A stretch of DNA of 64,000 bases from DATCMH01 sp036563505. GTDB lineage: Bacteria; Pseudomonadota; Alphaproteobacteria; Rhizobiales; Beijerinckiaceae. The DNA lies in NCBI GenBank assembly GCA_036563505.1, contig DATCMH010000024.1, forward strand, positions 1-64,000, read 5' to 3'. Position numbers and translations under genes: made by a program. Below, piece by piece: positions 33,582 to 43,029 of the stretch (position 1 is its first letter; every line of letters starts with the position of its first letter). A model generated the notes under the pieces. The model made no database searches. It was given only the letters and a program-made list of their open reading frames with translations, and had not been told where the DNA came from.

Positions 33582-34057
33582 AGCGCCTGCGCCTCCTCCT
33601 GATCGCGGCCGCGCTCGCTGGCCCCCTCGCGGGCGGTTATGCGCGCGCCGTCGAGCCGGACGAGGTGCTGCGCGATCCCGCGATGGAGGCCCGCGCCCGG
33701 CAGATCTCGGCCGGCCTGCGCTGCCTCGTCTGCCAGAACCAGTCCATCGACGATTCCGACGCGCCGCTGGCCCGGGACCTGCGCCTTCTCGTGCGCGAGC
33801 GCCTCAAGGCCGGCGACAGCGACCGCGCCATCGCCGACTTCCTGGTGCAGCGCTACGGCGAGTTCGTGCTCTTGAAGCCGACGTTCGGCGCCAAGACCGC
33901 GCTGCTCTGGTTGACGCCGCTGCTGGTCGGCGGCGCCGGCGCGGCCGGTATCCTTCTCGCCCTGCGCCGACGCCGCCCGGCTCCCGTCGAGGGTGGTTTG
34001 AGCCCGGACGAGCAGGCTGCGCTCGACGGCCTCCTGCGCCGCGACCGGGCGGTTTAA
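33575..34057 (+). CDS. ccmH: Cytochrome c maturation thioredoxin-like protein CcmH
   Basis: Reduces or binds the CxxCH motif of apocytochrome c. The 160-residue precursor has a signal peptide, then the CcmH/CcmL core with C50-x-x-C53 in LRCLVCQNQSIDDSDAPLAR, followed by FLVQRYGEFVLLKPTFGAKT, and a C-terminal membrane helix. Length is that of the short CcmH form, since CcmI is separate here. It is the last gene of the operon; a family D repeat follows 11 bases after the stop. Confidence 0.94.
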   Translation: MLKRLRLLLIAAALAGPLAGGYARAVEPDEVLRDPAMEARARQISAGLRCLVCQNQSIDDSDAPLARDLRLLVRERLKAGDSDRAIADFLVQRYGEFVLLKPTFGAKTALLWLTPLLVGGAGAAGILLALRRRRPAPVEGGLSPDEQAALDGLLRRDRAV

Positions 34058-34067
34058 GACCCACTTT

Positions 34068-34189
34068 TGTCATTCCGGGGCTCGCCAGAGGCGAGAACCC
34101 GGAACCCATGACGGGGTCAGTGGCCGAGCGAGCAGCATCCGGCCCGGTCGTGGGTTCCGGGTTCCGCTGCGCGGCCCCGGAATGACACT
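34068..34189. repeat. Family D palindromic repeat
   Basis: About 120 bases with inverted ends TGTCATTCCGGGG and CCCCGGAATGACA. Internal hairpins are CTCGCCAGAGGCGAG and the inverted GAACCCGGAACCCA / TGGGTTCCGGGTTC. A second copy lies at 40129. It starts 11 bases after ccmH and may act as a transcript 3' end. Confidence 0.85.
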
Positions 34190-34311
34190 ATCGAAGCGCC
34201 ATAACCGCCCATTCACCAGCCCCGATGATTTCGCGCCTCCGCACCCCAACGTTCACGATTCGCGCTGCGTCGCGCCGGTAGGATCGACCGCGTTCCGTCG
34301 GGAGGTTCTTC

Positions 34312-34728
34312 ATGCTCGCGCGTGCCATCGTCTTCACCGCCACCCTCGCTGGGCTCGCGCTGGCAGGCGCGAGCGAGGCCGAGGCGAAGCGCCTCCGGTT
34401 CTCGTTCGGCGGCAGCAAGGCCCATGCGGCCACGCCGAAGCCCGCCGCGCCGAGCCCGGCCGTCAGGGCCAACCCGGCCGCGACGCCGAGCCGTTCCGGC
34501 AGCTTCGTCTTCGTCAGCACCGGCCGTGGCAGTTCATCCGGGACTGCGCCAACCGACGAGCAACGCCGGCCTCAGGCTTCCGAGCCTGCGCCCATGCTCG
34601 CCACGATGACCTACGCGCCCGGCTATGCTCCCAAAGCCGCCGCGGAGAAGCCTGTCCGACCGGCCACCGGCTTCGAGACGGTCCAGGCCCAGGTGCCCGG
34701 CTTCCAGGTGGTGAAGCCCCTCAACTGA
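34312..34728 (+). CDS. Secreted Ala/Pro-rich protein of unknown function
   Basis: No family is recognised. The 138-residue product has a good signal peptide (MLARAIVFTATLAGLALAGA, cleavage after SEAEA). A mature part follows that is rich in Ala, Pro, Ser and Thr, opening KRLRFSFGGSKAHAATPK, which suggests a disordered cell-envelope protein. Two segments look more ordered: GSFVFVSTGRGSSSG and GFETVQAQVPGFQVVKP at the C-terminus. A GGGAGG ribosome-binding site precedes the ATG. The 284-base gap to the response regulator contains no recognisable feature apart from short GC-rich inverted repeats. Confidence 0.65.
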   Translation: MLARAIVFTATLAGLALAGASEAEAKRLRFSFGGSKAHAATPKPAAPSPAVRANPAATPSRSGSFVFVSTGRGSSSGTAPTDEQRRPQASEPAPMLATMTYAPGYAPKAAAEKPVRPATGFETVQAQVPGFQVVKPLN

Positions 34729-35012
34729 GCCCGGGCGCAGCGCTAAAAGCCGCCAGCCTTACCAAAACGTCATCCGCGCGAGAGGGCGCCGTAAGGGCGC
34801 GCGTGCGAAAGAGTGTTAGTGCCAAGTGGCCGGCGCGGGTGTCGCCCCGCCGGTCAGGGCACCGAGCTGGTGTCCCGACGCCCCCCTGCCGGCTCGGCGC
34901 CTCACCTGCGGCAGGCCGGCCCATCCCCCCGAGGGCCGGTCTGCCGCCAGCGCCGGGGGGAGCGCGGATGATGGACTCAACGCCGCGCGAGAATGCGCTA
35001 CCATCCCCCCTC

Positions 35013-35705
35013 ATGCGCATCCTCGTCATCGAGGACGACCGCGACGCGGCGTCCTACCTCCTGAAAGCCTTTCGCGAGGCCGGCCACGCCCCGGACCACG
35101 CAGCCGATGGGCTCGACGGCTACGCCATGGCGGAATCGGGCGCCTACGACGTTCTCGTCGTCGACCGCATGTTGCCCAAGCTCGACGGCCTCTCCCTCGT
35201 GCGCGGGTTGCGCGAGCAGGGGGTGCAGACCCCCGTCCTCTTCCTCTCGGCCCTCGGCCAGGTGGATGACCGCGTGAAAGGCCTGCGCGCGGGCGGCGAC
35301 GATTACCTCACCAAGCCCTACGCCTTCTCCGAGCTTTTGGCCCGCGTTGAGGTTCTGGCGCGCCGCCGCGCCGGGAGCGCCTCGGCCGGCGAGCCCACCC
35401 TCTACCGCGTCGGCGACCTCGAGCTCGACCGCCTCTCCCACCGCGTCACGCGGGCGGGCCGGGAGATCGTGCTCCAGCCCCGGGAATTTCGCCTCCTCGA
35501 ATACTTGATGCGCCAGGCCGGCCACGTCGTCACCCGCACGATGCTGCTGGAGCATGTGTGGGATTACCACTTCGACCCGCAGACTAACGTCATCGACGTT
35601 CACGTCTCGCGCCTGCGGGCCAAGGTCGACAAGGGGTTCGAGCGCCCCCTGATCCACACCGTGCGCGGCGCAGGCTACATGGTGCGCGCCGGGAGCGAAG
35701 GGTGA
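35013..35705 (+). CDS. OmpR-family response regulator
   Basis: A two-component regulator of 230 residues. It has a receiver domain with acidic pocket VIEDDRD, phosphorylation site D51 (VLVVDRMLPKLDG) and K101 (TKPY), then a winged-helix DNA-binding domain with LQPREFRLLEYLMRQAGHVV and NVIDVHVSRLRAKVDKG. The start chosen is the ATG at 35013 giving MRILVIEDD; tandem ATGs at 34968/34971 would add a 14-15 residue extension with no family match. A histidine kinase gene starts 38 bases after the stop. The stimulus is unknown. Confidence 0.92.
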   Translation: MRILVIEDDRDAASYLLKAFREAGHAPDHAADGLDGYAMAESGAYDVLVVDRMLPKLDGLSLVRGLREQGVQTPVLFLSALGQVDDRVKGLRAGGDDYLTKPYAFSELLARVEVLARRRAGSASAGEPTLYRVGDLELDRLSHRVTRAGREIVLQPREFRLLEYLMRQAGHVVTRTMLLEHVWDYHFDPQTNVIDVHVSRLRAKVDKGFERPLIHTVRGAGYMVRAGSEG

Positions 35706-35742
35706 GGGCCGCGAAGCTTCGTCTCCGATCGGGGCGAAACCT

Positions 35743-37188
35743 GTGAGCGCGGGGGCGAGCGGCGCGGCGCTCGGCAGCGGCGGCAGCATCGGTTCGCGGC
35801 TCGCCACACTCCTGCGCACCACCGCCTTCAAGCTCACCCTCGCCTACCTCCTCGTCTTCGTCGTCTTCGCCTTCACGATCCTGGGCTACGTCGCCTGGAA
35901 CGCGCGGCGCGTGATCGACGACCAGATCGTCTCCACCATCGAGGCGGAGATCGCCGGGCTGTCCGAGCAGTCCCGCGTCGGCGGGATCCGCCGTTTGGTC
36001 GCTGCCGTCGACCGGCGCTCGCGGGAGCCGGGCGCCTCGCTCTATCTCGTCACGACTCCCGCGGGCGAACGCGTGACGGGCAATATCGGCGCCTTGCCAC
36101 CAGGCGTCCTCGACCGGCCCGGCCAGCGCGAGACGACTTACGGCCGCCTCGACGATGAGGAGGCGACGCCCCACAGCGCCATCGTGCGGATCTACGTGCT
36201 GCCTGGCGGCTTTCGGCTCCTCGTCGGCCGCGACGTGGAGGAGCGCACCCGCATCCGCGAGGTGATCCGCCGCGCCTTCGGCTGGTCGCTGGCCCTCGTC
36301 GGCGTGCTCGGGTGCTTAGGCGGCTGGTTCATCACCCGGCGCGTCCTCAAGCGCGTCGACGACATGACGCGCACGACCCGTACCATCATGGCGGGCGACC
36401 TCTCGGGGCGCTTGGGGCTGGCCGGCACCGGCGACGAGCTCGACCGTCTGGCCCAGAACCTCAACGCCATGCTCGACCGCATCGGCGAGCTCATGGCCGG
36501 CATGCGCGAGGTTTCGGACAACATCGCCCACGACCTCAAGACCCCGCTCACCCGCCTGCGCAACAAGGCCGACGAGGCGCTTCGCCAGGCGGCTGGCCCC
36601 GAGGAACTTCGCATGGCGCTCGAGGCCACCATCGAGGAGAGCGACAACCTCATCCGGGTCTTCAACGCCCTCCTGATGATTGCCCGGCTGGAGGCCGGCA
36701 GCGTCAAGGAGGAGTTCACCGACTTCGACGCGGGAGAGGTCGCGCGCGGCGTCGCGGAGCTGTACGAGGCGGTGGCCGAGGAGACCGGGCTGGTGCTCGA
36801 TGTCAGTGTCGAACCCGGCCTCCACGTCCATGGCAGCCGCGAACTGGTGGGGCAGGCGGTGGCGAACCTTCTCGACAACGCCCTCAAATACGGCACGCCT
36901 GAGCCGGGTGACGCGCCGTTGCCGCTGCGGGTTGAGGCGCGGCGCGATGGCGAGGACGCCCTGATCACCGTGGCCGATCGCGGCCCGGGCATCCCCGCGC
37001 CGGAGCGCGCGCGGGCGTTGGAGCGCTTCGTGCGCCTCGAGAGCGCGCGTTCGCGCCCCGGCTTCGGCTTAGGGTTAAGTCTCGCCGTCGCCGTGGCGCG
37101 CCTGCACGGCGGCTCGCTCCGCCTCGACGACAACGAGCCGGGCCTCAAGGTCACGCTGGCCCTGCCGTTGGGGCCCGAGCCGGCGTGA
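35743..37188 (+). CDS. HAMP-domain sensor histidine kinase
   Basis: Partner of the upstream OmpR-type regulator. The 481-residue kinase has a first membrane helix (about 31-51), a periplasmic sensor of about 130 residues, a second helix (about 186-205) and HAMP (about 206-256). The dimerisation domain has H263 in NIAHDLKTPLTRLR, and the ATPase domain has N-box VANLLDNALKYG and VADRGPGIP with GFGLGLSLAVA. The start is GTG 35743. Its TGA overlaps the GTG start of glnE (GTGA), so kinase and glnE are translationally coupled. Confidence 0.9.
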   Translation: MSAGASGAALGSGGSIGSRLATLLRTTAFKLTLAYLLVFVVFAFTILGYVAWNARRVIDDQIVSTIEAEIAGLSEQSRVGGIRRLVAAVDRRSREPGASLYLVTTPAGERVTGNIGALPPGVLDRPGQRETTYGRLDDEEATPHSAIVRIYVLPGGFRLLVGRDVEERTRIREVIRRAFGWSLALVGVLGCLGGWFITRRVLKRVDDMTRTTRTIMAGDLSGRLGLAGTGDELDRLAQNLNAMLDRIGELMAGMREVSDNIAHDLKTPLTRLRNKADEALRQAAGPEELRMALEATIEESDNLIRVFNALLMIARLEAGSVKEEFTDFDAGEVARGVAELYEAVAEETGLVLDVSVEPGLHVHGSRELVGQAVANLLDNALKYGTPEPGDAPLPLRVEARRDGEDALITVADRGPGIPAPERARALERFVRLESARSRPGFGLGLSLAVAVARLHGGSLRLDDNEPGLKVTLALPLGPEPA

Positions 37189-40118
37189 GCGCCCCTGGCT
37201 CTCTCGCCTCGCGGCTCGGGGCGCCGCCGCCTCTCGCGGATGCTAGGCTGGCCAAGGCGAAGCTCGCCGACCTCGCCCGGCACGCGGGGGAGGGCGCCCC
37301 GCTCAGCGCCTTCCTGGTCGATGGGCCGGCCCGCGCTTTGCTCCTGGCGCTCGCCGACCACTCGCCCTTCCTTTGGCGGCTCGCCACCGCCGACCCGGAC
37401 CGTCTCGCCCAACTCCTGGCCGAGCCGCCCGAAGCCTCGCACCGTGCCCTCGTCGCGGCGCAGGACGGACTCTTCCGGGCTTCCGACGCGACGTCGCGCG
37501 ACGGGCTGATGCGGGGGCTGCGCCGCAACCGGAACGCCCATGCCCTCCTCGTGGCGCTTGCCGACATCGGCGGCGTCTGGAGCGTGGAGGAGGTGACCGG
37601 GGCCCTCACCGCCTTCGCCGACGCCTCCGTGCGATGCGCGCTCGGTGCAGCCCTCGCCGAGGCCGCCGAGGCGGGGCGCTATCTCCCGTCAAATCCTGAC
37701 GACCTCGGCCAGGGCAGCGGCGTCACGGTGCTGGCGCTTGGCAAGCACGGGGCTGGCGAACTCAACTATTCGAGCGACATCGACCTCGTCGTATTCTTCG
37801 ACGGCGAGACTCAGGTGTTGCGTGAGGGTGTCGAGCCCGGCCCCTTCTACGCCCGTCTCGCCAAGGACGTGGCGCGCCTGCTCCAGGAGCGGACCGCGGA
37901 CGGCTACGTCCACCGTGTCGACTACCGGCTGCGCCCCGATCCCGGCTCGACCCCGACCGCCGTGTCCCTCGCCTCGGCCTACACCTACTACGAGACGGTG
38001 GGGCAGAACTGGGAGCGGGCGGCGTTCATCAAGGCGCGGCCCGTCGCCGGCGACCTCGCCCTCGGCGCTCGCTTCCTCGCCGATCTCACGCCCTTCATTT
38101 GGCGCAAGTACTTCGATTTCGCCTCCATCGCCGATGTCCACGCGATGAAGCGCCAGATTCATGCCGTGCGCGGCCACGACGAGGTCGCGGTCGCCGGTCA
38201 CGACATCAAGCTCGGGCGCGGCGGCATCCGCGAGGTGGAATTCTTCGTCCAGACGCAGCAGCTCGTCTTCGGCGGTCGCCGCCCCGCGCTGCGCGGGCAG
38301 CGCACCCTCGAGATGCTCGCGGCCCTCCACGCCGAGGGCTGGATCACGGAGAGGGCCCGCGACGAGCTCGGCGAGGCCTACCGCTTCCTGCGTTCCGTCG
38401 AACACCGCCTGCAGATGGTGGCCGACGAGCAGACGCAGCGCCTGCCCGCCGACGAAGCGACCCTGAAGCGTTTCGCGAAGTTCTGCGGCTTCCCGACGCT
38501 CGACCGCTTCGCCAAGGCCCTGCGCCGGCACGCGCTGAAGGTCCAGGCCCATTACGCCCTGCTCTTCGAGGACGGCCCGGAGCTCGCCTCCGATGTCGGC
38601 AGCCTCGTCTTCACGGGCACGACCGACGATCCGGACACCCTCGCGACGTTGAAGCGCCTCGGCTTCAAGGAGCCGGGCACCACCGCCGAAACGGTGCGCG
38701 GCTGGCATTTCGGCCGACGCCCGGCGATCCAGAGCGCCCGGGCGCGGGAGGTGCTGACCGAGCTCACACCGGCTCTCCTTGCCGCTCTCGGCGGCACCGC
38801 CGATCCCGACGGGGCTCTCGCCGCCCTCGACCGCGCCTTCGGCCGCATGCCGGCGGCGGTGGAACTCCTCACCATCCTGCAGTCGCACGACCGATTGCGG
38901 CTGCTCTTCGCCGACCTGCTCGGCACGGCGCCGCGCCTTGCCGACACGGTGGCGTTCAGCCCTCACGTGCTCGACGTCATCATCGACCCGCACTTCGTGG
39001 AGCCGGTCACCGACGAAGGGCAGATCGAGGCGCGGGTCCGCGGCCTCGTCGGCCAGCCGGCGCATTACGAGGAGTTCCTCGACCGGGTGCGCGACGCCGG
39101 CCGGCAGATGCGCTTCCTCGCCGGCGCGCGCCTGCTATCGGGGGTCTTCACCCCGGCCCAGGCCGGCCGCGCCTATGCCGGGATCGCTCAAGCTGTCGTG
39201 CGGCTTTGCCTTGACGCGGTGGCGCGAGACTTCGCCGCCGAGCACGGGGCGGTGCCCGGCGGGCGGATCGCGGTGCTAGGTCTCGGCCGCCTCGGCTCGC
39301 GGGAACTCACCGCCGGCTCCGACCTCGACCTCGTCGTGCTCTACGACTACGACCCCGAGCGCCGGGACAGCGACGGGCCGCGCCCCCTCGACGCCGTCGT
39401 CTACTACACGCGGCTCACGCAGCGCCTCGTGGCGGCGCTCACCGTGCCGACCCGGCGGGGACGGCTCTACGAGGTGGATCTTCGCTTGCGCCCACAGGGC
39501 GGCAAGGGCCCGGTCGCGTCGCATTTCTCCGGCTTCATGGCCTACCAGGCCGAGGAGGCGGAGCTGTGGGAGCATATGGCGCTGACCCGCGCGCGCCCGC
39601 TTGCGGGCGACGCCGGTTTCGCGGCTGAGGTCGAGGCCGCCATCGCCGGGATCGTCTGCGCGCCTCGCGAGACCCGGGCCGTCATGGCGGAGGTTGCCGG
39701 GATGCGCCGCCTGATCGCCCAGGAAAAGGGCGAGGACGACCCCTGGGACCTCAAGCTCGCCGCGGGCGGTCTGACCGACCTCGATTTTCTCGCGCAGGGC
39801 TTGGTCCTTGGCCACGCGCACGACCACCCGACCCTTGTCGGCCTCGGCGCGGCTTCCGCCTTGGACCGGGCCGGGGACCTCGGTCTTCTGCCCTTGGAAG
39901 ACGCGCGGTTCCTCGCCGAGGCGCATGGCACGCTTTCCGACCTGTTCCAGTGGCAGCGGCTCATGATCGAGGGACGCTTCGACGCCGAGGCCGTCTCGCC
40001 CGCCCTCCTCGCCCGCCTCGCCGGCGCCGCCGGCTTGCCGAGCGTCAAGGCGCTCACCGCCGCGCTCAAGGAGATGCGCGGCCGGGTGCGGACGCATTTT
40101 TCAAGATTTGTCGGGTGA
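37185..40118 (+). CDS. glnE: Bifunctional glutamine synthetase adenylyltransferase/deadenylase GlnE
   Basis: GlnE controls glutamine synthetase by adenylylation and phosphorolytic deadenylylation of a tyrosine. The 977-residue protein contains the two expected nucleotidyltransferase domains. The N-terminal one is marked by LALGKHGAGELNYSSDIDLV (from about residue 182) and the C-terminal one by LGLGRLGSRELTAGSDLDLV (from about 697). Each is followed by a helical GlnD-UR_UTase-type domain. The overlap with the histidine kinase gene is unusual but common in this group of bacteria. A family D repeat begins 11 bases after the stop. Confidence 0.96.
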   Translation: MSAPGSLASRLGAPPPLADARLAKAKLADLARHAGEGAPLSAFLVDGPARALLLALADHSPFLWRLATADPDRLAQLLAEPPEASHRALVAAQDGLFRASDATSRDGLMRGLRRNRNAHALLVALADIGGVWSVEEVTGALTAFADASVRCALGAALAEAAEAGRYLPSNPDDLGQGSGVTVLALGKHGAGELNYSSDIDLVVFFDGETQVLREGVEPGPFYARLAKDVARLLQERTADGYVHRVDYRLRPDPGSTPTAVSLASAYTYYETVGQNWERAAFIKARPVAGDLALGARFLADLTPFIWRKYFDFASIADVHAMKRQIHAVRGHDEVAVAGHDIKLGRGGIREVEFFVQTQQLVFGGRRPALRGQRTLEMLAALHAEGWITERARDELGEAYRFLRSVEHRLQMVADEQTQRLPADEATLKRFAKFCGFPTLDRFAKALRRHALKVQAHYALLFEDGPELASDVGSLVFTGTTDDPDTLATLKRLGFKEPGTTAETVRGWHFGRRPAIQSARAREVLTELTPALLAALGGTADPDGALAALDRAFGRMPAAVELLTILQSHDRLRLLFADLLGTAPRLADTVAFSPHVLDVIIDPHFVEPVTDEGQIEARVRGLVGQPAHYEEFLDRVRDAGRQMRFLAGARLLSGVFTPAQAGRAYAGIAQAVVRLCLDAVARDFAAEHGAVPGGRIAVLGLGRLGSRELTAGSDLDLVVLYDYDPERRDSDGPRPLDAVVYYTRLTQRLVAALTVPTRRGRLYEVDLRLRPQGGKGPVASHFSGFMAYQAEEAELWEHMALTRARPLAGDAGFAAEVEAAIAGIVCAPRETRAVMAEVAGMRRLIAQEKGEDDPWDLKLAAGGLTDLDFLAQGLVLGHAHDHPTLVGLGAASALDRAGDLGLLPLEDARFLAEAHGTLSDLFQWQRLMIEGRFDAEAVSPALLARLAGAAGLPSVKALTAALKEMRGRVRTHFSRFVG

Positions 40119-40128
40119 GGCCGCCTCC

Positions 40129-40250
40129 TGTCATTCCGGGGCGGCGCGGAGCGCCGAACCCGGAATCCACGGCTGGGCCGGGCATCGATCGCCCCCACTC
40201 ACCCCGTCATGGATTCCGGGTTCTCGGCTCCGCCGAGCCCCGGAATGACG
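40129..40250. repeat. Family D palindromic repeat
   Basis: Second family D copy: TGTCATTCCGGGG at the left, CCCCGGAATGACG at the right, with internal GAACCCGGAATCCA / TGGATTCCGGGTTC arms. It starts 11 bases after the glnE stop, the same distance as the copy after ccmH. With the following family C element it fills most of the 385-base gap to the pleC-like gene. Confidence 0.85.
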
Positions 40251-40278
40251 AGGGAAACGCTTTCGGCATACCCCGGCT

Positions 40279-40405
40279 TCCCTCCCCTCAGGGGAGGGAC
40301 ACAGGGTGGGGTACGCGCCGCAGGCGCGATCGGCGATCGAGATGGGGGCATGATGCCGCCTCGTGGCGGCATACCCCACCCCGGCCCTCCCCTGAGGGGA
40401 GGGAG
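40279..40405. repeat. Family C palindromic repeat
   Basis: About 127 bases with end palindromes CCTCCCCTCAGGGGAGGG and CCCTCCCCTGAGGGGAGGG, then GGGTGGGGTACGCGCCG and GGCGGCATACCCCACCC arms. It is very close to the copies at 9167 and 49590 in the arms but has a different centre. Confidence 0.85.
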
Positions 40406-40503
40406 GGCGGAACTCAGGCGCGGTAGGTCGCCATGTTGCCATCCAGCATGCGCCAGTGCCGGCTCGCACAGCAGTGCGAGTTTAGTCGACGGCAGGGGTA
40501 TTG

Positions 40504-42822
<2,319 letters not shown>

Positions 42823-42838
42823 CGGCGAAGCCCCCCAG

Positions 42839-42863
42839 CCGAGATTGTTGATTCAACTCTCGG
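42839..42863 (-). other. Leader hairpin before the pleC-like start codon
   Basis: An inverted repeat, CCGAGA and GTTGA paired with TCAAC and TCTCGG (11 pairs with a two-base bulge), lies 16 bases before the start codon and just upstream of a G-rich ribosome-binding site. It could affect translation; no known riboswitch is matched. The gap from here to pepN is locally AT-rich and has no gene. Confidence 0.35.
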
Positions 42864-43029
42864 AGGGACGTGCCGCATCTCTCCGAATCGTTCTCAATAG
42901 AATCACGGAAGGGTGATTTGTCCAGCCGTCGACAGCTACAAAGAATGAATATTCCGTCGCCTCGTCGGGCGCTTCGCGATGCGTGGCATGAACGTCACAA
43001 GTGCCGTAACGTCAATGACTTAAACCTTG

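Noticed and set aside
34826..35269. A 147-codon plus-strand frame overlapping the response regulator
   Set aside because: Arg/Pro-rich shadow of the regulator frame with no recognisable domain.
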